Shown here: positions 1 to 8,265 of the stretch, piece by piece
Layout: each line of letters opens with the position of its first letter
Position numbering within the stretch: position 1 is the first letter of the stretch
Origin: an uncultured Saprospiraceae bacterium
GTDB lineage: Bacteria > Bacteroidota > Bacteroidia > Chitinophagales > Saprospiraceae
DNA length: 21,039 bases
Direction of reading: 5' to 3'
Assembly: GCA_937921525.1 (NCBI GenBank)
Contig: CAKZUM010000246.1
Span: 1 to 21,039, forward strand
The notes under the pieces: model-generated
The model's database searches: none
Told to the model about the DNA's origin: nothing
The model's input: only the letters and a program-made list of their open reading frames with translations
Position numbers and translations under genes: made by a program

Positions 1-43
1 TAACTATTGCCGCTCTAGCTTGTTGCTTAAAAAATAGAAGCCA

Positions 44-77
44 ACGTGTCGAACACCTTCGGAGGTGTCCGACACGT
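44..77. terminator. Terminator-like hairpin at left edge
   Basis: Two arms (44-58 and 63-77) form about 15 base pairs around a TCGG loop, with a single A/C mismatch at 52/69 when read on the + strand. Read on the - strand the mismatch becomes a G-U wobble and the stem is followed by a T-rich run (TATTTTTT), so it would work best for a leftward transcript; a bidirectional role is possible. Nothing identifiable is coded in bases 1-43. Confidence 0.5.
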
Positions 78-312
78 TTCTAAATCAAATTAAGCATCTG
101 CTCAAACACAAGCAAACAACTTGCAAATATATCAATAATCAGTAATTGGGCTAAAAAATAGGATAGGAATTTTTCCTTAACAAACTCCTAAATCTATTAC
201 TTTAGTGCTTTGTTAGACATAAAATTGTAAGAGAGCAGGCAATTTTAACTTCTATCGGATCATTTTATATAAAAGAAATCGTTCATTTTTACAGAAACGA
301 GTAATTTGCCGT
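78..312. other. Intergenic leader of first PKD gene
   Basis: I see no gene in this 235-bp AT-rich stretch. It holds a 7-bp inverted repeat (AAAATTG 221-227 with CAATTTT 240-246) and a 12-bp palindrome TTTTATATAAAA (263-274). No exact TAnnTTTG promoter element was found; TACTTTAG near 200-207 is one base off. The promoter of the next gene presumably lies here, but I cannot place it. Confidence 0.35.
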
Positions 313-2607
313 ATGAGATTTAATTTTTTGGTTATTGTTTTTTTGTTGCTAAATAATTTTTCTTTGTCTGCCGACCATATCGTGGGTGGGGAAATGACTT
401 ATAGATGTTTGGGAGGAGGAGATTATGAGTTTGAATTGTATGTTTATCAAGAATGTTTACAAAGTGATCCGATTCCTTTTGAGCAAAACATTAGAATAGC
501 TATCTATGAATGCGATGGTACAATTGATTGCGCTAGTCTTATCCAGCACAATATAGATCCAGTCAATGCTTCAGTAACAAATTTTCTAACAACGTTAGTT
601 TCAGAAGAGGAAATCATTCCCAATGATATAGAGTGTCTAATTCCTAGTAATATTCCATGTGTAACAAGAGGCACCTACAAATTTAGATTAAGTGATAGTG
701 GAATTACTTTAGCTAATAGCCCAAATACTTACTATATTGTTTATCAAAGATGTTGTAGAAACGAAAGAATTGTGAATATTCCTAATCCTACAGAACAAGG
801 CAATTCTTTTTTTGTTGGCATTACTCCCTTTGCTCAAGAAGTATGTAATAATAGCCCAACTTTCAATAATTTTCCTGATTTAATTACTTGTCAAAATTTT
901 GATATTGATTATTTTCATTCTGCAACAGATACAGATGGAGACAGTTTAGTGTACTTTTTTGATACACCTGTGCATGGAGGGGGAACTATTGAAAGTAGTC
1001 GTGATTGTGATGGAACACAACCAGAACCACCTTGCCCTCCGCCATATAGAAGGATAGATTTTAATACAGGTTACTCTAGCACAAATCCTCTTGGAATTTC
1101 CTTTAGAGATACTATAAATACTTCTGTTACCATTGATTCTATGACGGGTTTTATTTCTGGAATACCTAGTGTTGCTGGGCTATTTGTCATTAGTGCTGTA
1201 GTAGAAGAATATAGGGATGGTAGATTGCTAGGGGCTGTAAGAAGAGATTTTCAACATCAAATTGTTCCATGTGAACGCTCCATTACGGCTATCATTACTA
1301 GTGATGAAGTTATCGGAGACAATGCTTTTAGGACTACAGTTTGTCAAGAAGGTAGTATTCTTTTTGAACATGAAAGCCAGCCTTCAGAATTTGTTAATAG
1401 TATACGATGGAATTTCGATTTAAAAAATGGTACAGTAGCTGCATCAAACAATGAGCAAATCCAAGTAGACTTCCCTATTTTCGGGGATTATTTAGGAACA
1501 CTTTATGTGAATGAAGAATCCAAAAATTGCGCAGACTCTGCCACTATCAATGTGTCTATTTTTCCAGAAACAATTGCCAACTTTGAATTTGATTACGATA
1601 CTTGTGATGCGAATGCCCCTGTTAATTTCATCAATTTATCCACTACACAATCCGATGGTATTGATACTTACAATTGGAACTTCGGTGATGGAAGTACTTC
1701 TACAGATTTTATGCCTACCCATCAGTATACTAGTGCGGGAGCATTGGAAGTAACCCTCACCGCAATTGATGAAAATAACTGCTCTGCTGAGGAAATAAAA
1801 ACATTAGATTACTTCCCCTTATCAGAAGAACTTTTTCCTCCCCCAATGGGCATTGATGAATGTGCACCTGTAGATATAACTTTCGATAATTTAGAAGGAA
1901 TTTTAACAGATGACTATGCCATTAATTGGAATTTTGGAGATGGGAATACAAGTACAGAAGTAGCCCCAACCCATGTATATGAAAACTCGGGAAATTTTGG
2001 TGTCACCTTATCCATTCTCTCTCCCTCTGGCTGTCAAACAGAATCTGTTTATGGGAATTTAGTAAGGGTTAGCCCCTCTCCTACTGCCGACTTTTCCTTT
2101 ACGCCTGAAGAAATAAAAATTGTCAATCCAACTGCTAATTTTATAGATCAATCACTAAATGCTGCTTCTTGGAATTGGGACTTTAATGGGTTAGATCGCT
2201 CAAACGAACAAAACCCTGTTTTCACTTTTCCAGATACGGGAATGCAAGTAGTAACCCTAATAGTGGAACATCAAAGTGGCTGCACAGATACCACCTCTGC
2301 AATAATTGATATTATCCCTTCTATAGATTTATTTGTGCCCAATGCTTTTACGCCTAACGGAGATGGGCTAAATGATTTATTTCTACCTGTCGGTTTTTCC
2401 TTCGGTTCGTTGGAATATCGGTTCAGTATTTGGAATAGATGGGGGGAACAGGTATTCTCCACCATGACCTTTGGAGAAGGATGGAATGGACAAAAAAATA
2501 ATGTGGGGAAAGTTGCACCTTCAGGCGTATACACGTACCTAATTGAGTTTGTGGACAATAGAGGAGAAAAACATACTAGACAAGGATATGCTACACTTGT
2601 CCGATGA
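313..2607 (+). CDS. T9SS-secreted PKD-repeat surface protein, copy 1
   Basis: A 764-residue secreted protein. Residues 1-20 are a signal peptide with a hydrophobic core, cleaved near SLSA-DH. An N-terminal beta-rich domain starts HIVGGEMTY and contains the acidic repeat DTDGDSLVYFF (about residue 209). Three PKD-type beta-sandwich modules follow, marked by WNFGDG near 455 and 539 and the variant WNWDF near 620. The last 90 residues (VPNAFTPNGDGLNDLF, IWNRWGEQVF, GWNG, APSGVYTYLIE, GYATLVR) are the gliding-motility-associated C-terminal domain (CHU_C / type B), the signal for export through the type IX secretion system. Many cysteines in the N-terminal part fit an extracellular protein. The likely role is adhesion or cell-surface matrix; no catalytic domain is visible. 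The next gene is a tandem paralogue with the same domain order. The function is inferred only from architecture. Confidence 0.9.
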   Translation: MRFNFLVIVFLLLNNFSLSADHIVGGEMTYRCLGGGDYEFELYVYQECLQSDPIPFEQNIRIAIYECDGTIDCASLIQHNIDPVNASVTNFLTTLVSEEEIIPNDIECLIPSNIPCVTRGTYKFRLSDSGITLANSPNTYYIVYQRCCRNERIVNIPNPTEQGNSFFVGITPFAQEVCNNSPTFNNFPDLITCQNFDIDYFHSATDTDGDSLVYFFDTPVHGGGTIESSRDCDGTQPEPPCPPPYRRIDFNTGYSSTNPLGISFRDTINTSVTIDSMTGFISGIPSVAGLFVISAVVEEYRDGRLLGAVRRDFQHQIVPCERSITAIITSDEVIGDNAFRTTVCQEGSILFEHESQPSEFVNSIRWNFDLKNGTVAASNNEQIQVDFPIFGDYLGTLYVNEESKNCADSATINVSIFPETIANFEFDYDTCDANAPVNFINLSTTQSDGIDTYNWNFGDGSTSTDFMPTHQYTSAGALEVTLTAIDENNCSAEEIKTLDYFPLSEELFPPPMGIDECAPVDITFDNLEGILTDDYAINWNFGDGNTSTEVAPTHVYENSGNFGVTLSILSPSGCQTESVYGNLVRVSPSPTADFSFTPEEIKIVNPTANFIDQSLNAASWNWDFNGLDRSNEQNPVFTFPDTGMQVVTLIVEHQSGCTDTTSAIIDIIPSIDLFVPNAFTPNGDGLNDLFLPVGFSFGSLEYRFSIWNRWGEQVFSTMTFGEGWNGQKNNVGKVAPSGVYTYLIEFVDNRGEKHTRQGYATLVR

Positions 2608-2613
2608 GACTTG

Positions 2614-2668
2614 AGACTTGGGAAGTTTTTAAAACTTACCAAGTCTTACAAAAACTTACCAAGTCTTA
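2614..2668. repeat. Inverted plus direct repeat between paralogues
   Basis: Arms 2614-2629 and 2631-2646 are complementary over 16 bp with one mismatch and almost no loop. The right arm (18 bp, 2631-2648, AAAACTTACCAAGTCTTA) is then repeated directly at 2651-2668. The whole spacer is made of AGACTTG/CAAGTCT units. It could act as a terminator-like hairpin for the upstream gene, or be a remnant of the duplication that made the paralogues; there is no clear T-tract. Confidence 0.5.
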
Positions 2669-2695
2669 AAGTCTTGATATAAAAACGACCCATCA

Positions 2696-4999
2696 ATGAA
2701 TCAAAAATTTTTAAAATATCTGCTACTATTACTTTGTTCTTGCTGCGCACAACAAGCATTTGCAAAACATATTATTGGCGGAGAAATGACCTATAAGTGT
2801 TTAGGAAACGGAGATTATGAAATAGAACTAAAAGTATATAGGGATTCCTTAGGTGACGGAGCCGATTTTGATTCTCTAGCTATTATTTCCATTTATAGAT
2901 GTGGGACTAATCAAGATTGTTTTGACTTGAACCAAGGGGATCAAGATGTGAATTTTGGAGTCCCATTGTTACAAAAAAGATCAGTAGAACCCAATGAATT
3001 GCTCTGTTTAGAAAGTATACCGCCTGTGGTGGAAGAAGGTATTTACAGGTTTAGACTAAGTGATTACGATGTTTCATTAAATTTAAGTGAGGAAAGTTAT
3101 TTTATTGTCTATCAAAGGTGTTGTAGGAACATAGGCATCAATAATATTCGAAACGCCGATGACCGTGGGTCGACTTATTATGTAGAAATTACGTCCAGCG
3201 CACAACAAAATTGTAACTCTAGTCCTGTATTCAATAACTTTCCAGACTTGGTTATTTGCCAAAATTTTGAGATGCGATTTGATCACTCTGCGACCGATCC
3301 AGACGGAGATAGTTTAGTCTATTATTTTGAAAAACCACTAGATGGAGGAGGCAACGATTTAAGTAGAGAACGCTATACCACCTGTATTGGAGCAAGACCT
3401 ATTCCTCCATGTCCACCTCGTGCAAATCAGGCTCCTTTTTTTACAGAATTAAACTATACTGGTCCATTATTTAATGAAACGTTCCCCTTAGGTAATTCTA
3501 GAGTTGATGGAAATTCTACCTCCGTCACAATTGATTCTATGACTGGCATCATCTCAGGAATACCCAATATTGCTGGCCTATTTGTAGTCAGTGTAGCAGT
3601 AGAAGAATACAGAGATGGACAATTACTAAGTATTATTAGAAGAGATTTTCAATATACCGTAGGCGTCTGTTTTAGAAATATTGAAGCAAAAATCGTGGGA
3701 GATGTAGTCGTTGGAGACCGAGCCTATCGTTCTACTATTTGCCAACAAAATAACGTGATTTTTGAACATGCTAGTATCCCTAGTGATGCCGTTGGAGAGA
3801 TAAGATGGGAATTTGATTTAGACGGCCAAAATTTTGTGAGTACAATGGAAGAAGCAATTGTAACATTTCCTTCCACAGGGTCTTATGAAGGTACGCTCAT
3901 TGTCAATCCCGGCTCTCTAAATTGTGAAGATCGGGCGACTGTCACCGTCAATATATTACCAGAAACAATTGCTGATTTTAGTTTTGATTATGATGAATGC
4001 GAACCAGGATTTGTTTCCTTTGTCAATGAATCTAGTACTGAATCAAATGGGATTCAAGAAATTAGTTGGGATTTTAGCGATGGTCGATTATATAATTCTG
4101 ATAATGTAGAATATCTTTTTCCGACCTCTGGTAATTTGCCTGTATCCTTAACTGTGCGTGATGTAAATAATTGTAGCGTTACCAAAACAGATTCTGTTGC
4201 CTATTTTCCATTAACACCAGAAATATTTGTAGCCCCTAGTGCCTCCCTTGCCTGTGCACCTGCAAGCATCACTTTTGACAATTTGGACTCTTTAATTTCT
4301 GATGAATATGATATTACTTGGGACTTCGGAGATGGGAGTGGCAGTCCTGATGTAAGCCCAACTTATGTATATGAAAACCCCGGTGTCTACACCGTAAACT
4401 TAGATATAAAAAATCCATTTGATTGTAGAACCAGCAGAGAATTTCCTGGTCTAGTGGAAGTAACGCCTTCTCCGATTGCAGACTTTAGCTTTACTCCAGA
4501 GGAATTAAATGTAGTGGACCCTACAGCTAGTTTTTTCGATAATTCTATAGCTGCCATAGCATGGGATTGGGATTTTAATGGGGAAGGAAACTCTAATGAA
4601 ATCAACCCAAGTTTTACCTTTCCAGATACAGGTCTGCAAGTCATACAACTAATCGTCACTCACCAAAACGGTTGTACAGATACAACAAGTAAAATATTGG
4701 ATATTTTCCCTTCTGGAGAATTATATATGCCCAACGCATTCACCCCAAATGGGGATGGACAGAATGATATTTTCATTCCAGTAGCCCAACTTTTTGGTGG
4801 CAATAATTATGCTTTTAGCATCTGGAATCGTTGGGGGGAACAGGTATTTTTTTCAGATGATATTCATACAGGTTGGAACGGAACTAAAAATAATTCTGGA
4901 AAACCTTCCGCACCTGGAGTTTATCTCTATTTGATTGAATATCAAGATAGTCGAGGAAATGAACGGCAAGTCAAGGGATATGCTACTTTGCTAAGGTAG
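2696..4999 (+). CDS. T9SS-secreted PKD-repeat surface protein, copy 2
   Basis: A 767-residue paralogue of the preceding gene with the same module order. The signal peptide ends near QAFA-KH, and the mature part starts HIIGGEMTYKCLG. The DPDGDSLVYYF segment lies near residue 202-212. PKD modules centre on WDFSDG (about 458), WDFGDG (about 542) and WDWDF (about 623). The type B C-terminal sorting domain starts near residue 676 (MPNAFTPNGDGQNDIF, IWNRWGEQVFF, GVYLYLIE) and ends GYATLLR. Long stretches match copy 1 (for example YFIVYQRCCRN, VTIDSMTG, SGIPN), so this is a tandem duplication that has since diverged. Expected at the cell surface or in the surroundings after T9SS export. Only 88 bp separate the two genes, so co-transcription is possible, though the spacer is hairpin-rich. 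Substrate or partner unknown. Confidence 0.9.
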   Translation: MNQKFLKYLLLLLCSCCAQQAFAKHIIGGEMTYKCLGNGDYEIELKVYRDSLGDGADFDSLAIISIYRCGTNQDCFDLNQGDQDVNFGVPLLQKRSVEPNELLCLESIPPVVEEGIYRFRLSDYDVSLNLSEESYFIVYQRCCRNIGINNIRNADDRGSTYYVEITSSAQQNCNSSPVFNNFPDLVICQNFEMRFDHSATDPDGDSLVYYFEKPLDGGGNDLSRERYTTCIGARPIPPCPPRANQAPFFTELNYTGPLFNETFPLGNSRVDGNSTSVTIDSMTGIISGIPNIAGLFVVSVAVEEYRDGQLLSIIRRDFQYTVGVCFRNIEAKIVGDVVVGDRAYRSTICQQNNVIFEHASIPSDAVGEIRWEFDLDGQNFVSTMEEAIVTFPSTGSYEGTLIVNPGSLNCEDRATVTVNILPETIADFSFDYDECEPGFVSFVNESSTESNGIQEISWDFSDGRLYNSDNVEYLFPTSGNLPVSLTVRDVNNCSVTKTDSVAYFPLTPEIFVAPSASLACAPASITFDNLDSLISDEYDITWDFGDGSGSPDVSPTYVYENPGVYTVNLDIKNPFDCRTSREFPGLVEVTPSPIADFSFTPEELNVVDPTASFFDNSIAAIAWDWDFNGEGNSNEINPSFTFPDTGLQVIQLIVTHQNGCTDTTSKILDIFPSGELYMPNAFTPNGDGQNDIFIPVAQLFGGNNYAFSIWNRWGEQVFFSDDIHTGWNGTKNNSGKPSAPGVYLYLIEYQDSRGNERQVKGYATLLR

Positions 5000-5017
5000 A
5001 TATTACGATTTTGACTT

Positions 5018-5037
5018 TTCGTTTACTTAAAAACGAA
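5018..5037. other. Small hairpin upstream of alanine dehydrogenase
   Basis: TTCGTTT (5018-5024) pairs with AAACGAA (5031-5037) across a 6-nt loop. No T-tract follows. The arm sequence resembles the TTTCGT/ACGAAA core of the dispersed palindromic repeat elsewhere in the window, but the purine and pyrimidine outer arms are missing. It may be a weak terminator of the PKD gene or chance. Confidence 0.3.
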
Positions 5038-5077
5038 TAGAAAATTGACAAGTTTATCTAAAAAAAAATTAAGTACT

Positions 5078-6193
5078 ATGAGAATAGGCGTTCCAAAAGA
5101 AATCAAAAACAACGAAAATAGAGTTGCCTTAACGCCAGCAGGTGTAAGTGCACTCGTTAGCCGAGGACATACCGTGTATGTTCAAAAATCAGCAGGAGAA
5201 GGCAGTGGTTTTAGCGATACCGATTATAGAAAAGCGGGAGCGAAAATAAAAAAAGACATCGAAAGCACTTATAAAATTGCCGAGATGATCGTAAAGGTGA
5301 AAGAACCGATTGAGTCGGAATATAAATTGATCAAAGAAGACCAGTTAGTGTTCACTTATTTTCATTTTGCCTCCCACCTACCACTGACCAAAGCAATGAT
5401 AAAAAGCAAGGCAGTTTGTTTGGCATATGAAACCGTACAATTACCAGATAAAAGTCTGCCCTTATTAGTACCCATGTCAGAAGTAGCTGGTCGAATGTCC
5501 ATACAGGAAGGGGCAAAATATTTAGAAAAGCCAATGGGCGGAAGAGGCGTTTTATTGGGCGGTGTTCCCGGCGTTCCAGCGGGGAAGGTGATGATTTTAG
5601 GAGGTGGCATTGTCGGCACGCAAGCGGCAAAAATGGCAGCAGGGCTTGGTGCTCAAGTAACCATTTTGGACATAAATTTGAATCGCTTACGACACCTAGC
5701 AGATATTATGCCTGCTAATGTGACGACCTTGTATTCTAACGATTATAATATTCGACAACTTATTAAAGAGAGTGATTTAATCATTGGTGCTGTATTAATT
5801 CCAGGAGCAAAAGCACCGAATTTGATTACCAAGAAGATGCTTAAAGATATGCAGGCTGGTACGGTCGTAGTAGATGTGGCCGTTGACCAAGGAGGGTGCA
5901 TTGAAACCTGTACACCAACAACACATGAAAATCCAACTTTTATAATTGATGAGGTGGTACATTATTGTGTAGCCAATATGCCAGGGGCTGTTCCTTATAC
6001 GTCCACTTTAGCTTTGACAAACGCAACTTTACAATACGCTATTCAACTAGCAGATAAGGGTTGGGAAAAGGCTTGTAAAGAAAATGAAGCACTTGCAAAA
6101 GGTTTAAATATTGTCAAAGGAAAGGTGGTTTATAAAGGAGTAGCGGATGCTTTTAATTTAAAATATGAATCACTCGATACGCTTTTAAATTAA
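5078..6193 (+). CDS. ald: Alanine dehydrogenase
   Basis: NAD-dependent L-alanine dehydrogenase (L-alanine + NAD+ + H2O to pyruvate + ammonia + NADH), cytoplasmic, linking alanine and pyruvate pools. From the ATG at 5078 the product is 371 residues, the usual family length. Known functional positions then fall in register with the well-studied mycobacterial enzyme: Arg15 (ENRVALTP), Lys75 (KVKEP), His96 (YFHFASH), Ser134 and Asp270 (DVAVDQGG), Asn300 (VANMPGAVP). The Rossmann glycine motif GGGIVG lies at 175-180, with the acidic end of the second strand at ILDIN. An in-frame TTG at 5045 would add 11 residues rich in Lys and Ser with no family counterpart, so I reject it. The gene stands alone on its strand after the PKD genes, with no obvious operon partner. 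Family assignment is very secure. Confidence 0.96.
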   Translation: MRIGVPKEIKNNENRVALTPAGVSALVSRGHTVYVQKSAGEGSGFSDTDYRKAGAKIKKDIESTYKIAEMIVKVKEPIESEYKLIKEDQLVFTYFHFASHLPLTKAMIKSKAVCLAYETVQLPDKSLPLLVPMSEVAGRMSIQEGAKYLEKPMGGRGVLLGGVPGVPAGKVMILGGGIVGTQAAKMAAGLGAQVTILDINLNRLRHLADIMPANVTTLYSNDYNIRQLIKESDLIIGAVLIPGAKAPNLITKKMLKDMQAGTVVVDVAVDQGGCIETCTPTTHENPTFIIDEVVHYCVANMPGAVPYTSTLALTNATLQYAIQLADKGWEKACKENEALAKGLNIVKGKVVYKGVADAFNLKYESLDTLLN

Positions 6194-6202
6194 CCTATTT
6201 GG

Positions 6203-6413
6203 GTTTATTCGACAAGTTTATTTAAACCACAAAAGTAGTTGACAATTTTACCACATAGGCACATAGGTCACATAGTATGTATGCTATGTGACCTATGTGC
6301 CTATGTGGTAAAATACAACCCTAGCTTTGTCAGCTTAGTTTTATCAAGCCACTCCATTCCTAAATTTGTGGTAAAACTAATATCAACTGTCTGAATAAAC
6401 TTGTCGTTTATTC
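6203..6413. mobile_element. MITE-like element with 8-bp flanking repeat
   Basis: A 195-bp non-coding element at 6211-6405 is bounded by 12-bp perfect terminal inverted repeats: GACAAGTTTATT (6211-6222) and AATAAACTTGTC (6394-6405). Both ends are flanked by the 8-bp direct repeat GTTTATTC (6203-6210 and 6406-6413), as expected for a target-site duplication. It holds no ORF, so any movement would depend on a transposase elsewhere. The TTTTACCACA motif occurs three times inside (6246-6255 direct; inverted at 6304-6313 and near 6369-6378). Caveat: GTTTATT also occurs within the terminal repeat, so the duplication could be partly coincidental. Confidence 0.5.
6245..6314. repeat. Perfect 31-bp hairpin made of CACATAGG units
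   Basis: Arms 6245-6275 and 6284-6314 are perfectly complementary over 31 bp around an 8-nt loop (TATGTATG). Each arm contains three near-copies of the unit CACATAGG. It sits near the left end of the MITE-like element. The stem would also stop or stall transcription running out of ald. There is no canonical T-tract, so a terminator role is secondary. Confidence 0.75.
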
Positions 6414-6540
6414 AAACCTTTTTTGTAAAGCGAAAATTGAGTCTTGATTGTCAACTTTTTATAGACATTCTCCATTCATAATTAATTCTACTAATTAACA
6501 AACTTATAAATAATTACTATTTTGTCGATAAAATTTTGAA

Positions 6541-8256
6541 ATGACTACGACCATTAATTCTTTCGTCAAAATCGTAATTAGTCTCCTAGCTAGTTTAGTA
6601 TTCTTAAATAGCTGTGCTAATGAAAAAGGCTCACCTAAAAAAGTAGATACTCGACCTAATATTTTATTAGTAGTTGCTGATGATTTAGGCTTCACAGATT
6701 TAGGTTGCTATGGTAGTGAAATCAAAACACCTAATATTGATGCCCTAGCTCAACAAAGCACTCGCTTTACTTCTTTTTGTACGGGTCCAACTTGTTCGCC
6801 TACTCGTGCCATGTTACTAACAGGGGTAGATGCCCATAAAAATGGCTACGGAACAATGGATGGCGATTGGTCAGAGAACCAGTTAGGTTTAAAAGGTTAT
6901 GAAGGCTACTTAAATTTTGATGTTGTCACTTTTCCAAAATTATTGCAAGATGCTGGCTATCATACTTCCATAGCCGGTAAATGGCATCTAGGTTCTCCTC
7001 GCAAAAAAGAACAATGGCCTTTCAATCGGGGCTTCTCTCGTTCTTTTTGTTTGTTGCCAGGTGGGGGTGGTCATTTTTATGATAAACAGCCATTTCTTTC
7101 CATGATACCTGAATCGGCTTATACCCAAGATAGCAGTCTGGTAGGGGCATTACCGAAAGACTTTTATTCTACAAAAAATTACGCAGATAAAGCGATAACT
7201 TTTATTGATGAAAGCATCCAAGAAGAAAAACCTTTTTTCCATTTCTTATCCTATACAGCACCTCATTGGCCCTTGCAAGTACCTGACCAATTTGTGGACT
7301 TGTATAAAGGACAATACGATGAGGGCTATGAAAAACTGGCGGTACAACGCCTAGAAAAAGGAAAAGAGAAAGGAGTAATTCCTACGCACGCTACCCTCCC
7401 CCCCTTAAGTCCGAATGTATATCCGTGGGCGGAGTTGGCAACGGAGGAACAACAAAAAGCCATTAAATCTATGGAACTATATGCGGCTATGATTGAACGG
7501 CTTGACTATCATACAGGTAGGGTCATTCAACATTTGAAGGACAAAGGGGTCTATGAAAATACGCTAATTATTTTCATGGCTGACAATGGTGCTGAAGGCA
7601 ATAGCATCATGGGTTATGCAGGTACAGGAGAATGGGTCGATACTACTTTTGATAATAGTTTGGCTAATATGGGTAAAATAAATTCTTACGTTGAATTAGG
7701 AACGGCATGGGCACAAGTGAGTTCTTTGCCTTTTAAATGGTATAAAGCTTTTGCCACAGAAGGAGGAGTTAGAGCGCCAGCTATCATACACTATCCCAAA
7801 GGAAAAAAAGAAGCGAATCGTATTCATCACGATTTTATATCTGTTATGGATTTAGCCCCCACTTTTTTGGAATTGGCAACAGTACAACATCCAAAAACCA
7901 ACTATAAAGGACGGGCGATTTTTCCAATGACTGGCACATCTATACTACCTTGGTTAACTGGAAAAACAGCAAGCGTTCACCCACCTAAAAAAGTACACGC
8001 TTGGGAATTATACGGAAGGAGAGGATTGAGAAAAGGGAATTGGAAAATGGAATGGATGGAAAAGCCTTACGGTACTGCCGAGTGGGAACTATACGATCTA
8101 TCAAATGATATTACCCAACAAAATAATTTGGCAGCAAGCCACCCTGAAGTAGTAAAGGAGTTGATTAGTGAATGGGCTACTTATGAAAAAAACAATAACG
8201 TCACTTTACCTAATCGGCCTACTGCCTATGCTAAGGAAACGATTTGGCGAGAGTAA
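6541..8256 (+). CDS. Arylsulfatase-family lipoprotein
   Basis: A 571-residue type I sulfatase (alkaline-phosphatase superfamily), predicted to remove sulfate esters from glycans or other organic sulfates. The N-terminus is a lipoprotein signal ending in lipobox LNSC with Cys25, so the enzyme should be anchored in the envelope. Seen motifs: metal-binding Asp47-Asp48 (VVADDLG), the formylglycine signature C-S-P-T-R at Cys85-Arg89 (the Cys must be oxidised to formylglycine by a maturase not present here), GKWHLG near 146-151, the second metal site ADNG near 347-350, and the C-terminal LRKGNWK...WELYDLSND segment typical of the family. Length fits. There is no SusC/SusD pair or other glycan gene next to it, so the substrate cannot be read from context. 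The convergent regulator gene ends 9 bp downstream without a visible terminator between them. Confidence 0.93.
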   Translation: MTTTINSFVKIVISLLASLVFLNSCANEKGSPKKVDTRPNILLVVADDLGFTDLGCYGSEIKTPNIDALAQQSTRFTSFCTGPTCSPTRAMLLTGVDAHKNGYGTMDGDWSENQLGLKGYEGYLNFDVVTFPKLLQDAGYHTSIAGKWHLGSPRKKEQWPFNRGFSRSFCLLPGGGGHFYDKQPFLSMIPESAYTQDSSLVGALPKDFYSTKNYADKAITFIDESIQEEKPFFHFLSYTAPHWPLQVPDQFVDLYKGQYDEGYEKLAVQRLEKGKEKGVIPTHATLPPLSPNVYPWAELATEEQQKAIKSMELYAAMIERLDYHTGRVIQHLKDKGVYENTLIIFMADNGAEGNSIMGYAGTGEWVDTTFDNSLANMGKINSYVELGTAWAQVSSLPFKWYKAFATEGGVRAPAIIHYPKGKKEANRIHHDFISVMDLAPTFLELATVQHPKTNYKGRAIFPMTGTSILPWLTGKTASVHPPKKVHAWELYGRRGLRKGNWKMEWMEKPYGTAEWELYDLSNDITQQNNLAASHPEVVKELISEWATYEKNNNVTLPNRPTAYAKETIWRE

Positions 8257-8265
8257 TAGCCTAGT

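Noticed and set aside
5045..5077. TTG start giving a longer alanine dehydrogenase
   Set aside because: The ATG at 5078 puts Arg15, Lys75, His96, Ser134, Asp270 and Asn300 at their standard family positions with the usual total length of 371.
5047..6405. Composite transposon carrying ald
   Set aside because: Only an 11/12 match to one terminus lies upstream of ald, there is no transposase, no outer target duplication and the ald gene looks native in composition. Kept only as a low-interest note.
8257..8265. Terminator between the sulfatase and the LytTR gene
   Set aside because: The gap is only 9 bp with no inverted repeat; any terminator would have to lie within coding sequence.
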